DNA of 64,000 bases from Heliocidaris erythrogramma. Its lineage: Eukaryota; Echinodermata; Echinoidea; Camarodonta; Echinometridae. Shown in pieces: positions 22,472 to 36,939 of this stretch. The stretch covers positions 29,092,534 to 29,156,533 of the forward strand of contig CM046858.1 of NCBI GenBank assembly GCA_025617745.1, read 5' to 3'. The notes under the pieces are model-generated. The model made no database searches. It was not told the origin of the DNA and saw only the letters and a program-made list of their open reading frames with translations. Numbering within the stretch: the stretch's first letter is position 1; every line of letters starts with the position of its first letter. The position numbers and the translations under genes were made by a program.

Positions 22472-24592
22472 AAATGCTCAGTAATACACTTTTATTTGGA
22501 GGTAACTTTAATGATGTAGGCCTACTTGTATACATGTAGACTACCGGTACATAAACTTACCACCAAATGATGATTAGTTTGTATACCGGTATGATCCACT
22601 ATAGATTTTTCTTCAATAAAAGAAAATCTGCTCTTTAGAAATTCCAAATAACATTCTTATAAGCCTACTTTAATATGTACTGCACGTATACTGTATGTGT
22701 ATGTTCATCACACACCTTTTGTTGCATGGTGTCTAGGATAAAGGATGTTTTCAGAGAATTTCTCCTTGGTACAAGCATGACTCAGAAGCACAACTGATGA
22801 CATCCAGGATTATTGTACACATGGTACATGTACTAATACGTACATGTATGTAGGTCTACCTGGCTGGTCAACTGCAATCCTTTCAAGTCAATATTGTTTA
22901 GTTGCTTACTCAGTACTCACATATGTGTACATGTACATGTACAATACATGTAGAGTAAAGGCAGGTGTTTTTGGCCAGGATGAGAATTCGGCCACTCTGA
23001 TGTGTATGTACATGCATGGCAAAAATCACTTTAAAATGCATCTATGACAGCATTTATATCAGATATCACAGACATACAATACATGTATACCAAAGTCATC
23101 TAGGGGAACCGCAGTAGATTTGCAAAAATTACCCTTATCACATTTTAGCGATGTAATCGGCGGTCCCGCTACCCTAATCTGAAAATTCAAGTATCTTACG
23201 CATGTTTGTATTAAAGGAAAATGGGTTCACAAAACAGCTGTATTTCAAAGAAATTTTAGTTTTAGATCAAGATTTTTGCGTATGTCGCAAGCTCAAAAGT
23301 GTCCAATTGCGCGTTGCAGTCAAATATAGGCCGTGTGTGAGACGTACACACGATACATGTATCTCTGTTAATCTTGAGATTTCAGTTTCTGATACCGCGG
23401 GAGCGGTTGTCGGCCGGGTCTTACACGGGGGAGCTCTTTGAACAGCAGGCGAACGCACAGCACGTGCACGCTTTCCAATGACGGCCGAAAACTGATCTAC
23501 TACATGTAGGCCAAAAACTGCCCCTGAAACAGCAAAAATAAAATGAATATTGCCACAGCAATTCTTGACTTTTATCCGGGATTCTTTTTTTGGTTACAAT
23601 AGTAACAATATTGGCTTTCGTGATTTGAGTAAGAAGTGAAAATGAATATGAAATAAAGAGTCAAAAAATAGGATTTTTTCTTACCGGTAACTCTTTCAGA
23701 GCCGATGTCATGCAGATATATACATGTGACTGATAGACTTGTCATTTTCATTCACCAATTGCTCTACCACAGGAAAGGTATATATGGTGGTCAATATATC
23801 AAAATTTTGAGCATTAATCAAGCATTCTACATGTACATGTAAATATATGATTATAATTATATGCTACCATAGAAATTTTCTGACAATAGTATACAAATGA
23901 AGCAAAAAAAAATGGATAAAAAAGAAACTCAAATGTAATATGCACATGTAGTTGGGTAAAGGAATAATATTTGGTATCATAAGAAATTATAATAACTTTC
24001 CTACAAGTTTTGTACACAATATTTTTTTAAATAGTAAATGGTTAAATGAAGTGCACACATTTGAAAAGCAAACATTGATCACATTTTGTTAAACTTTTGA
24101 AGAGAGCTAAACCCCTTGGCATACATGTAGTAGTAAAGAGTTACATGTACATGTATATAAAGTGACCAAATTCTCCCTCCCTTCATACTCTACATGTACA
24201 TTATTTATGCCTGTACATGGCTCTTCAAATACACAACTCAAGGACTACGTCTTCCCCTTTCTCACCACGTTGTACATTATGTACATTGAATCTTCCCACA
24301 ATGATTCTTTCAATATCTTCAACTGTTATTTCTTTAGATGTCTCTTGTCCTCCTGATTCTGAACAATCACATTTCTACCACAATTCTCTGAACAATATCA
24401 TACTACATGTAGGTGTGAAATGAAAACTTCTTCTGGTAAAATCATTTTGGCACTGTGTGTAGAGAACAATGTCAATATATTCCTTTTTTTCTCTTCAAGA
24501 TAGTAGCTGAGGTCTCATGATACCAATTCAATTCTTCTATAGTAACACCTTCCCTCTGCCCTACATGTATTGTATTCTGATGTCTCCTATTA

Positions 24593-24927
24593 GGCCAAAT
24601 AAAAAAAATACATGTTTAGCGTCCTGCCTTTTTGGAAAAAAGGAAGGAGGAGGCCCTTTTTTTTAAAATCCAAAATCATTGTGTGGAGATGAGAGCAGCA
24701 GATACTGAACTACAGCATGCACGGCTTGCCGAATTACATCGCCTTATACATGTAAATACAGTGACGACTGGTACATATAAAATCTACGACTTTCAAAAAA
24801 TCCTTTTCCCCAAAAAAATCATGAAATTTACACTTTTTTGGGGTTTTACAAAAACAAAAAAAAAGCAGGCGGCCTCCAAAAAGGAAGCGGGCGGGGACAC
24901 TAAACATGTCATTTTTTTTATTTGGTC
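24593..24927. mobile_element. Harbinger-like MITE with TTA target duplication
   Basis: The 335-bp element is flanked by TTA (24590-24592, 24928-24930). Ends GGCCAAATAAA and TTTATTTGGTC are inverted (10 of 11), and the inverted similarity runs about 45 bp inwards through ACATGTTTAG/CTAAACATGT and CCTTTTTGG/CCAAAAAGG. A 3-bp TTA duplication is the PIF/Harbinger hallmark. The 99-codon frame over it is low complexity and unsupported. Confidence 0.75.
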
Positions 24928-25870
24928 TTAGCCTTGTTCACACAATGTACATGACATGGTACACTGCCTTAAGAAACAACAGCAGCAAAATAAAAAACAT
25001 TTTACATGCAAATGAATGGTCCGGGGGGGTGGAAAAAAAAAAGGAGATGCATGCCAATAAAGGCAAATACGCTTTTCTCACTTTATTACACCAAACTGTA
25101 AACCAGAAACTTTTGCATGCGTTTAGACTCAACGGCTGTCATATAGAAATCGCTAAAGTTTCATGCCAAGAACATTTCTTGTTTTACAATAGTTATAAGA
25201 TACAAAAGTGTGAAGCGCACACCGCTATTAAATGTCATGTTATCAGGCCACAGCGGGGGTTTTTAAAGGTGGTTTTCCCCGATGTAAACGAGGCTCAAAG
25301 CTCTTGTTTCATGAGAAAAGGTGGATAAATTGTCTCGGAATACAATGTCCAAAGTACAACATATCTTACTACTGTAAGCAATGGGTGAATAAAATTGTGT
25401 GTTTTGCAATGTTTGAACAGTGAGTCAGGTCACCTGAGCCACAAGATCTGAATCAACTGCATTTAACTTGAATCATAAACAAATGGATGCAGATGATGTA
25501 CAGTGCATGTACATATATACACCCTGTACAGGTACATGTACAAATGAAATGCGCAAATACAATTTCAGACTAGAGACAACTTGGCCAAGGGATCATCATA
25601 TATCAAACCGTGATGGCTTAATAAACCAGGGAAGTGGAATTGGTCAAACGTAAAGAAAGCCTGAGATGTGCATACAGATGCAAAGCACTGTGAATTACTT
25701 GTTTGTTTTTATTTGTCTTTCTTTATTCAAATAAGCCATGCAAATGAATTCAATTCAATTCTTTCATTTCCACAAAAAGGTTCATAGTCCCTAAAGTAAC
25801 ACTATACATGTCCATACACCATGTACAATTGCTCTAAATGCAATAAGAAAAATAGCATCCATGAAAGTTA

Positions 25871-27310
25871 ACTGATTGATTGATTGATTGATTGATTTAT
25901 TTATTTACCAACAAGAAGAACATACATGTATTACAATATAACGGTATAACATTTTACACATGATAAACATGACAAATCAAAAGTACTTCAAAAGCAAAAA
26001 TTACTGGTAAAATGGAACCAGAAAATAGCACATGTGCTAGTCGAGCCTGGCCCCAGGTCAAAGGTATAATGTACTGAATTAATATGTTAACTAAGTAAAC
26101 TGTACAATGAGAATAACTATATAAACGTAAAAATTCTAAAGTCTAAGATTAACACTAGGTATAATGAGTTGTGTAATCAAATAATTTAACAAACATAAGG
26201 AATTAAAAAGACATATTAGTATAACTCAATACAAATATAAACAAAAACTAAAAAAACAAAAAAACAAAAAAACAAAAACAACTTATTTATCTTTTAATAA
26301 AAAAAGCTTTATAGAATGCCGAAATCTAGATCGTGTTCTTTCCAATCTGATATCACTAGGTAGTCTATTCCAACAATCACTACCCACAAAGGACAATGAA
26401 AATCTACCCTGAGTCGTTTTAAAAAGTGGGAGATGCAACTGTCCCCCTTCTCTTTGTCTCGTTGAATAACTATGCTGTATGATTGTACAATAATCTATAA
26501 GAGAGTGAGGTAGATTCTTATGTACTAAATCAAACATAAAAGTGGCTACAGATATATGATGTACCTCAAAAACATTCAAAATTTCCATAGATTGGAATAT
26601 TGGCCGTGTGTGAGATCTAAAACCACTAAAGGTAATAGCTCGCATTGCCATTTTTTGTGTATAAAGTATACTATTGAGGTATGTTTTGTAAGTGCTCCCC
26701 CACACCTCAATACCATATGTGATATGCGGTTGTATAAGAGTTTTATATTTAACAATATCAGTGTATGTTTTGGTACAAAATGGCGCAGCCTAAACAAAAC
26801 ACCAACCTTTTTTCTTATGCCTTGATTTACCACTTCAATGTGGGGTCTCCAAGTCAAATGTTTATCAATATGTATACCAACAAAAGTAGCCACATCAACC
26901 TCTTTTATTTCTTTCCCAAATATTTCAAATTTTCCTCCTAAAACAGGCTTCATCCTCCGACTGCTTAAAAGTATGAAATTAGTTTTTGTTGAATTAATTG
27001 TTAGCCTGTTCGCAAAACACCATTCTTGCACCAGTTGCAAATGTGTATTAACCTCGTGTACATCAATAACACATTGGCGAGCTGGAAATGTGTGGAATAA
27101 GTTAGAATCGTCTGCAAATAGTCTAAAGTTAAAAAAGTCAGTGACTAGTGGCAAATCGTTAATGTACATTAAAAATAGAGTTGGGCCTAACACAGAACCC
27201 TGTGGGACACCGCATTTGATTTGCAGCATATCTGATGTACATGTAAATGAAGATACATGTATGAACAAATATTTTAACAAAGAAAATGCATTCAAGCTGT
27301 GCTTCAACAT
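25871..27310 (-). mobile_element. 5'-truncated non-LTR retrotransposon (CR1-like), reverse transcriptase C-terminal half
   Basis: On the minus strand the frame from 27310 carries the reverse-transcriptase block CGVPQGSVLGPTLFLMYIND, the catalytic FADD box (FRLFADDSNLF) and the NRLTINSTKT and HLTWRPH motifs. A frameshift near 26770 moves the remainder into the frame 26705-26283, which holds the LINE C-terminal motif CWNRLPSDIRLERTRSRFRH and stops at 26283. A 3'UTR of about 380 bp ends at an AATC tetranucleotide tail (25871-25899), typical of CR1-type 3' ends. The endonuclease and RT N-terminus are absent. Dead copy. Confidence 0.9.
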
Positions 27311-29420
27311 TTGGCGAAACAGACATCAGACTTTTCCAAACAATTACTTGGGATTCAAGAAAGAAAATGACCATTGCAATCAGCAAGGCATCTTCTAGCT
27401 CATTTCCTGGTCATTCCCCTCACAAGGACAATACAGATGTACATGTATGTCAGCATAGTTACAACCCCCTTTCATAGTCTATGATGTAATTTATTTCCTG
27501 CAGTAAGCACTGGTCAATCAATCTACATGTGCAATTTGTAGTGAAGACTGCATCCTTATGCTTCAGTCCTTTACTGTGGAAGGATTAAAGTATTGGAGAC
27601 TAATTCCATGTAGATTTTGATTTAATCGACATTCATACGGCAAACTACATGTACATGAAGATGTTCCTTCAAGGTGTTTAATCCTGTTTAATGCTCCATT
27701 CAAATCACAGATTTGTCATACTTTTTTTATACAGCATTTAAAAATATGAGTCATCATATAAAGTTGTAGATGTATAGCTCTATAATCAAGAGGCATTCAG
27801 TTTCCAATCAACATTCTGCTTCTATTATAAGGGAAATGAAAGTGAACAGCTCTGAAACTTTTTGACGACTGATTACATATATAGCTTGGTCAAGTTTTGC
27901 CTATATAACATAAAATGTGTAAACATAAAATGTACAAGTCATGTCTGCAACTTAATATGAACTCATAAGTGAAAATTCACTTTCCCAGTGTAACTTAAGT
28001 GTTTTGAAAGGCATGAAATACAACACACGAATGTCGCCAAACACACAGAACCAGTAAGAGCAAAGACAGGTGACCCAGAAATGGGTTCCTTCCTTTCGCA
28101 GGAGGCTGGGAGGTGACAAGTGAGGCAGAACCTCACCATGAATATTTATTAAAGTGTCACTGTTTACAGCCCTCCCTAACCACAGTTCGATGAATTCTTT
28201 CCAAATGGAGATACTTGTATTTCTCTCCCAGCGAGTCCAAGACGAGAAAAGGTTAGATGTCAGTACAGTATGGCTATTTATTTCCCACTTGCTTGGGGCC
28301 TACCCAATGGGGTAGCTTTGGCAAAATTTCCTTTTTTAAACTTTATTGCATGTACCTACATGTACATTATATAGATCTACAACAACATGTACACTGTACA
28401 CCTGTAGAGGAAACTCTCAAAATACATGTATGTGATTTTTCAACCAAAGAATTTAAGAAATTGAATTCCGGGGTTACTTGAAGGCATACAAAATCTTTTT
28501 CCAGGACAGGTAGTTCCAGAGGACCTTATCGCCAAGTATTACTTACAATCATGTATGCACTGGTCCCTTCGTCTTCTGTAGGTACATGTACATGTACATG
28601 TATAAGACATATTATTAAGATGGGCAACATATCAAATTCAGGCATTAATACATGTAGTACTTGACAAATTTGAAGCATGATGGATACATGTACATGTATG
28701 TACATGTACATCTGACAAAGCAAATTATTTTGTTCCCCTTTCCTGCACCAACATTTATATCTGAACTTTATAGAAAACCTTAGAGTCCTGACTGGTAGGC
28801 CTACATACACATTGCACAGAAACAATACTCTACATAATTTCTGAGAGACAATTTTCTTTGCCTTTCAATTATTGTACCATACATTACATAAATGAAAGAA
28901 GGGAGTGTGCGCACATGCTGTTGTTTCTTCCTCCTTGTAGTTTTGGGAGGCCCGGAGAGGGACTGACAGCTAAGCGTTTCCGTATTGAAGCCTGTTTTGA
29001 CGGTTACCATTACAACTTCATCGTCACTCGAATCTTAATTGCAATGTGATATGTGGCTCGCTCTAGGCATGCTGTATGCTGGAACGAAAGACTAGCCAGC
29101 ATAGGGCCTGCTGAACACACAGACACATGTGCAGCACATACTTCCCGTTCAGTTTAGACCCTGTTCACATTGAGCATCGCAGCCGGGTGCACGTTGGACC
29201 AGAGGGGCGTCTGTGGGACCTTATGTGTGGGGGGACCCTATTCACATGCGCATTGTAGCCCGGTGTGAGCTGAACCAGAGGCATGACTGAAGCCTGCATC
29301 AGTACATTTCTAATAGCCTGTTCAGACCACATGAAAGTTATAACAAGACTTGTTTAAAGAAACGTTGTATAAAGAATCATGATCCGTGGAAGGAGTGTAC
29401 AGTCTACAACACTGTATTAA

Positions 29421-29979
29421 AGGCCAAGTCCACCCTAATATCAAGTCGATTTGAATAAATAGAGTAAAATTAAACAAGCGTAACAGTGAATATTTCACTG
29501 AAATCGGATGTAAAATAAGAAAGTTACGGCATTTTGAAGTTTTGCATTATTTCACGAAACAGTGATATGCATAGTATGGGCGGTATGCAAATGAGTGAAC
29601 TGATGATGTCACACAATCACTTTTCCTTATGTATTTTATTATATGAAAGATGTGATAATAAAGAATCCCTTCCTTGTATGAAAATAAGTTACAATAATGA
29701 TGATTTTACATGTTCCATATGGAGTCAAACCATGTTTTTACATTATTGAAGCAAAAAAAATGAAATATATAAGGAAAAGTGAGTGCATGACTTCATCGGT
29801 TCACTCATTTGCATACCGCCCATGTTAATACGCATATCACTGTTTCATGAAATAATGCAAAACTTCAAAATGCCGTAACTTTCTTATTTTACATCCGATT
29901 TCAGTGAAATTTTCACTGTTACGCTTGTTTAATTTTACTTTATTTATTCAAATCAACTTGATTAGGGTGGACTTGGCCT
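29421..29979. mobile_element. TTAA-flanked fold-back MITE with 190-bp inverted arms
   Basis: The 559-bp element is bounded by TTAA (29417-29420, 29980-29983). Arms of about 190 bp start AGGCCAAGTCCACCCTAAT and remain highly similar through AACAGTGA, ACATCCGATTTCAGTGAA and CATTTGCATACCGCCCAT blocks, with only few differences. Transcription across it would give a stable hairpin RNA. No transposase. Confidence 0.9.
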
Positions 29980-30154
29980 TTAAAAGAAACAGGTTTTGGG
30001 GATGTCAGCTGATACCATACATGTATGTCTTGTACATGTATCAGGTTACGTCAAGGACAGGGAGATGGAGCATATTACAGCTGATTGGTCACATCAGTGT
30101 GCACAGGATATAAAGCTGATTCTTTGTCAAGTTTTTGTTCGAAACGATGCTTAA

Positions 30155-30384
30155 CCCCTTCCATGCCACCAGATTTTTGAGCAATTGTCAAAAATAAATT
30201 TTCAAGAGTTAACTATTAACTTTCAATGAGTTTTTTCTTGAGTAACCTGGGCAAAGATATATTGCATGGGATTGAAGGCACAGGTTTCTGCATGTGGAAG
30301 AATTTTCAGGCCATTCTGAGCCTAAACAAAATGTTCAACACTCGAGTGTTCTGGCGGGATTTGCCGCCCACGGCATGGGAGGGG
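30155..30384. mobile_element. Degenerate TTAACCCC-type MITE
   Basis: Left end TTAACCCCTTCCATGCC, right end GGCATGGGAGGGGTCAA: inverted ends with one or two changes and a decayed TTAA on the right. Resembles the TTAA/CCC families at 9772 and 62646 in its ends only. Confidence 0.5.
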
Positions 30385-32292
30385 TCAAACTTGTGTATAT
30401 TGTAGTACGGGCCTTGCCGCTTTGAAGAACCCCTTTTTTGGCTTCCGATTGCAATATACTCAAATTTCCATAAACTGCCGTTCTCATGCGTTCTCAAGAT
30501 ACCCATCCGGAACAAAAGCACTCGTCTCTCTCCGTTTCCCCCAAATAAGATGCACAGACATTTTCCAAATCCTGTTAAAAGATGGTGAAGATGTATCTAG
30601 GAGGTTCAGTTTAAAGGCAACTTTATAGAGTCATACTTCAGATTTAGACATCTCCCGTTGTATTGTAGCAGTATCCAAATTACAACCAGACAATGAAAGC
30701 CAGCCCTAACAGTAGTACACTGTAGTCCACATCCTCATTGTATAATGTACGCTGTATGCCTTCACGAATGTGCATGTACCACACACGGCCACAACAAGTT
30801 TTTCTCAGACTACAGGTAATAGGCTCTTTACACTTGCAAAATTTTGCTTAGTCCCGTACTATCGTTTCGGCTTAACAATGATTTAGCCCCACCAATAGTA
30901 CATGTACAGGACTTTAGCTCAACCCACTTTTTGTAAGTTCACATCACATGTTACCAAACTGGGCTAACTCCGTGATACTACAGGATTTATATTTTAGCCC
31001 TGGAAAAAAGGTGGGGCTATAAAGCGTGCTGGCTAGGAAGATAGTACAGCACTAAAACTTCAAATGAGAACAGTAAAAAAAATATTACCCCGGGGTTTAA
31101 GGATAGTCCGCAGTTAAATAAAATCAAGTGTAAAAAGCCTATAAGGGTACTCTTTATTGCAATACCGGTATACATACAGTCATGTACATTAGGCTTCCAT
31201 GTATCATTCAAAAGTTTTACATTATACACATGTACACAATTAGGACTATTTTCAAAATGTCTTCAAAATGAAAATTATACCAAGGACTGCATGTACATGT
31301 ACTGTACATCTCACCTGGCCAATAGCACTGTACAAACAGGAAAATCAAGGGAGCTATTCAATGCACAGCAATTTTGATGAGCAGTCCAGACTCATTAGTG
31401 GACACTATTCAATAAAAATTCACACTGTCAAAACCCACGTCTGATTACAGTATGAATGCATGATTGATCGTAAATACAATCAAAATACTAATAGCATGAC
31501 TCAGACTATAAATTGTAGTGTAATATTTATGATACTGGTAATCCTAGCACTCACTCCCTAGTATGGAGGCAGCACCTTTCCAAATTAAGTAACTCGGCAA
31601 AGCTCAATACAGAGGAGTATTATTACCCCATCATTGGATTTAATTACTGTACATTTTTAGTATTCTCCACTCCACTTTCGAGCATTCCAGCCTGGCAGCC
31701 ATTTTACAGACGCACATACATGTACATGTATGATAAATCCAGCCACAATGACATTCACATCCTAACGGGTAACCAAAACACCTGGGTGGAGGAAAACAAT
31801 GTACCGTACGCATGCCTTGTTTATTTAAGGATGTACACATACATGTACATACTGTGCCATGCCAAGGCTTGAAGTCACAACTTTTGCATCCCCACTCATA
31901 TGATCTACGAAATAACATGATTTATGTTGTCTTTCAAATTATGTTTCATGAAAGCTACAAATGTGTTAAGACTGTAGACTTACAGGTCTATTAAAAGTAT
32001 ACAAGAAGACATACATACCTGTACATGTACACAACACACAGGGTCAACAAGCAATGACACCGAATTAAAAATTACTTCCAGATTTTGTTAATTCCTAAAT
32101 GTTCAGAGATGTACATGTACAGCATACTCATGTACAGCATACTCAAGTACAGTACATGTACATGTGTATACAATTTGTAAAATTTCTTGCATACTATATG
32201 TTAGTCATAGAGCCCTGACATATATTCGAACATTTGATTTTGTTAGTTTGACTTGGCTTAAAAACATAATACAACTAGCACATCAATGTGGC

Positions 32293-33240
32293 GCTCATCC
32301 GGCATCCAGCAAAGAAATTCAAGCAATATGGACTTCTTTCAACAATTTTCTTACATCAGTAACAGCATTTCACCTTGAAAACTAGGACCGAAAGGGTGAA
32401 CTACTTCTCTAAATTGCAGCCTGTAGAACTCAGGAGTACACTGTAGTACCACGTCCACACACCGATGGGTGCTATGCCAAAACTCATTATTGTGTAATAC
32501 AATAAAGAGTGCATTATAAGCCATTTTCGCGATCTTTTTAATAAATTTCGCATAAATTATCAATAATTTTCTAGACAAAATTTCAAAATTCCGAGTAGAA
32601 GTTCAATGAACCTCATGAAAGTCTTTCAGATGGAAAAAAAAAATTGAAATCGGTCAATAAATGAGGAAGGAGAAGCAATTTTTGTGATTTTTGAATAAAT
32701 ATCGCATAAATTAGCAAATTAATTTTGTAGACAAAATTTCAAACTTCCGTGTAGAAGTTCAATGAATCTCATGAAAGTCTTTTAGATGGACCAAAAAAAA
32801 TTGAAATCGGTCAATAAATGAGAAGCAATTTTTGTGATTTTTGAATATCGCATAAATTAGCATAATTAATTTTATAGACAAAATTTCAAAATTCCGTGTA
32901 GAAGTTCAATGAACCTCATGAAAGTCTTTCAGATGGAACAAAAAAAAATCGAAATCGGTCAATAAATGAGGAAGGAGAAGCAATTTTTGTGATTTTTGAG
33001 AAATGCGCATAAATTAGCATATTTAATGAGTTTCAAAATTCTGTGTAGAAGTTTCGAATCCCCCACCTAGTGCTATCATATAAAGCAAACGGAATTAAAA
33101 TCGGGTAAGAAATGGCGAAGAAGAAGCATTTTGAAATTGTGGACGGACGACGGACGGACGGACGACGGACGGACAGACGGACGACGGACGCCTCGCCACG
33201 GCATATTAAAGCTCACCTGGCCCATTCGGGCCGGATGAGC
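32293..33240 (+). mobile_element. Helentron/pearl-like element (HINE), family 2
   Basis: The architecture has four parts. First is a 5' sub-terminal GCTCATCCGG (32293-32302). Second are tandem units of about 147-158 bp starting at about 32573, 32731, 32878 and 33026 (each with AATTCCGTGTAGAAGTTCAA and GAAATCGGTCAATAAATGAG). Third is a GGAC/GACGGAC microsatellite (33143-33190). Last is a hairpin, AGCTCACCTGGCCC-ATTC-GGGCCGGATGAGCT, whose end is the inverted copy of the 5' motif. This matches non-autonomous Helentron-associated (HINE) and bivalve pearl-type elements by layout; no Rep/helicase sequence is present. Confidence 0.7.
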
Positions 33241-36200
33241 TAAAAATACATGTACATGTAGTCCTACGTGCATTATGTAACTTATGTACATGTACATCAA
33301 CTACAAAAGTACATGTAGATCCAGGAATCCAACCAGATTGTGCAATAAAAGATGGATGCATATTACATGTACCTGTAGTATGCAGTCCACAGACCAAAAC
33401 CCATGTTCCTGGTAGAGAAAAGGAACCAATCAGAAGCTTTTAGGACACAAAGACAAGAGACTATTCAGCCCATTCTAGCCATGGTAGAATTAGAATTTAA
33501 TATGTTATGGCAAATATGATAACATATTTTTCACATATGTAACAAAAATATGACTGCTGACCAGTTTCTTTTTAAAAAATGAGAAAAAAATATTTGTCTC
33601 AATTTTTTTTTATCAAGAAAACACGAAAAAATATTATATTTTCAGTTTTCTCCCGCTATCTACCGTTTGTTGGTCCCCATCAAATAATGGAAAAGCTCAG
33701 TGTTTTCCGTTACGGTTCCTTTTATTTGATTGGTTAAATGCACTGAACCGTAAAGTTCAGTGTGATTTAAAAGAAACGAGTTGTACTGCCGTGTTTGGTA
33801 AGGTTGTTGAATGATTCATTACCTCTTGGTCGTCTTGAATATATGAATATTGATTACGTTGATGGGTACGAAAAGGCGGCGTGCAGCAAGCTGCACGCGT
33901 GTGTCGACTTTTCGCAATCAGAGGACTTCTGTACGTTTTGAGGATCGACAGAGCTATTAAGTACAGCAAGAAAGACCTAGCATGCCGCCTTGATGAAAGG
34001 CTAACCCACAGCCTGCCTACCGCATCCCTGGTAATTAACTCTTTGACTACCCGGCCTGAGATAACTTGGGATAAAACCCATAAAAACGTATGCATGCTAC
34101 ATGTACATGTGGAACTTCGGGTTAAGCATGCATTTACTACACAGGAAATCATGGCCAAACCAACCCAGCTCAGTATGCGAGGTGACAATTGTATTCATTT
34201 AGGCTCAGGAAATGGATGCAAATTCAATTTCATTGCAAACTCCTGATTCAAGGACTCTAAAATTTTGTCCCATTCCTACATGTATTCCAACTGTGTTTCT
34301 ACACCTACATGTATATGAAAATAGTCAGACTGTACATGTATAGTACATTGTATGTGTATTGCATAAAAACCATCAATGTATACAGTGTTGCCAACAAATA
34401 TGTGCTCTAATTTATAGTACATGTACTTAATGAGATGTACTGTACACCCCTAAAATTTCACAAACTTTTGAATAGTGTCTCAAATATACTGAAACATAAA
34501 GTTAACTGCAATGTTTGAACTACAGTAGCAGTGAGGCAGAGGTACAGTACATGTACATGTACTATAATAATTTACAGAGTGTAGCTGGGGTTCTGTTTAA
34601 ATAAATCTTGTTATAAAGCAAGGCAAACACTATTAAAAGCATTGTCTTGTCTGCATCTTGCTATGTATACATGTACATGTGTATACTATTAAAGCAATGA
34701 TGATATTAATACAAACATTTTATCTCTGGTAAATGAGACAATGCTCTTTATGCATTACAATTTATATCTTAAACTTTACTACCAATGCTGTCAAAAGTAT
34801 AAACACTATTACAAACAAGATCACTGAAAGAATGGACGAATGGAATGATGGAAGGACAAACAACCTGAAATATAATGAATTTGGCAATAAAATGTGCAAG
34901 AGGCAAGAAATTCAATTTGAAAGTTATTTCTGATATATTTCAAGATTATTAAAGTATGACAAATCAATTGTACTTATAGCCACACAATGTGAAACACTTC
35001 TGCTCCTGATGGTCATTATTTTGGGTGATTGAATTTTGCAACTCAAATACAGTACTCGGACTCAAAACAAATTTTATTAGGCATGCAAATTTGTAAATGT
35101 GGTGTTAGTAAATATTTGGATTCATCAAAATGAAATCAATTCATATACATGTACCCATCAGATTTTATGAGATTAATAAACATTTTTTTTAATTCAAACG
35201 AGAACCCAAGATGAATGTACATACATGTACATGTAGGCTTTCATCGGAAGCGATTAAGTGGGAGGATAAATCATAAAATCCATCTGAATATAAAGATTTT
35301 CAATCCAATCTTTAAATATCAAAACAACTACCGTATTTTCTGACTCGAAGACTGCACCGCCACACCCCAACTTTGACAACTCATTTGGAAAAAAAAATAT
35401 ATGGGAAAAAATCATAAGCATATGAAATTTTGCCCACAAGAAATCATACGACGATAAAACAAGGGGCCAAACTTTTTATTGTATTGACTGTTTGAAGACG
35501 ATTATTTAACTTTTTATTTAACGGTTATACGAAAACGCCCAGGTTTTTAAAACGAATAACCGTTTTGCAAAAAACCTTAATGACTCAGCCAGTCAATGGC
35601 AAAACAATTGGCAACGACAGTGTAATTTCCCATAACAAAAATCACTGTAACTGATTTGGGTATCAAAAACAAATGTCTTTTGACATTGAAGCTTTGATGC
35701 TTTATCTGATAATAGGGTGTCTGAAACGTTTTTCTGAAATCTGAAATTAGCTTTTTTTTTGGCTTTCAGGAGTTTTGAATCTAAAATTTGAAGAAAAGCT
35801 TTAAATGATGAAATATATACCAAGTTTCATGACTCACAAGTATTTCAACTCAAATATATTTCCACCTAAAGTTCTTCATTTTTTTCAGAACAAAACAGTG
35901 GCAATAGCTGTCCGATCATGGCACATTTTGTTTACCTCAAAACGGCCTAAGCTGCACATTCTGGAGCGTATCGAGGGTCGGAGTTTAATAAGGGAGCGTT
36001 AATCATGGTGCGATGCGTTCATAAGCACATCAAGTTTTGGTTTTCTCATGCGCGGCTTATCAAGCTCATGAATAATGCTTGTATGCGTCCGCCGTGGCAA
36101 AAATACTTCCGGGTGGTATAGGTCAGCGATATGTCACAATAAAAACTGGTGCGGCAAGGATTATGCATAGCTTTTAATACTAAACAGTGATATAAAACTG

Positions 36201-36735
36201 TACTGAGATGGTGGTGTGTATGTCTAGTGTATGGTTGATTGTGTAATTACATGTAGACAATGTGTGCTGTGTTCGGGAGTATAATACTGTGTGTGTTATG
36301 ATTGTGACCGTTTTTGCTCATTACGCTCCGTTGAGCATTATTTCATTCTTTTTTGCTGTTAACATTTTATTGCAAATAGGTCATGTTTTATTTTATACAT
36401 TATAGTTGGTAATAAAAACAAAATAAAACAAAATTTTAGAAACTGGTGCGGCAATATGCGGGGACAGAATGTGAACAACACTGAATTTGTATTTCATATA
36501 TTTCATTTTTTTAAAAAACATGTATGTGTATGTGTATCTAAAATGTGTAAAGGCCAAAAGTTAGGATGACAATCATTGCCAGGATGAATGATTGTGACAG
36601 TAATTAGTATAAAATGATAAACCATATTACTTGCGTCATCTCCATTCGCCATCAAAATCATTATAGCGATCCTGATTATCAAACACATAATACACATGCA
36701 CATGCACATGTCAAACGCTCAACATACATTGCATT

Positions 36736-36777
36736 CCGCTAATTCACACACACACACAGATCTACATGTACATGTAC
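36736..36777. repeat. CA and TACATG microsatellite block
   Basis: A short run of ACACACAC followed by TACATGTACATGTACA. Simple sequence. Confidence 0.75.
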
Positions 36778-36939
36778 ACATTCTTGGATCGTGCATGCTT
36801 TCCATTCACTCGTGTATCTATCAAAACCATTCGTGCCACGGCTCTCACATGTCGCTCTTCCCGCAAATTTGCATATCTCATGCAAATGACTTTGGCATTT
36901 ACGCGCGCTACATATTGCATTGTAGCTAACCAAAGTGTA

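Noticed and set aside
33757..34246. Overlapping 143- and 121-codon frames on opposite strands
   Set aside because: No family similarity and mutual overlap; a short palindrome CGTGCAGCAAGCTGCACG explains part of the composition.
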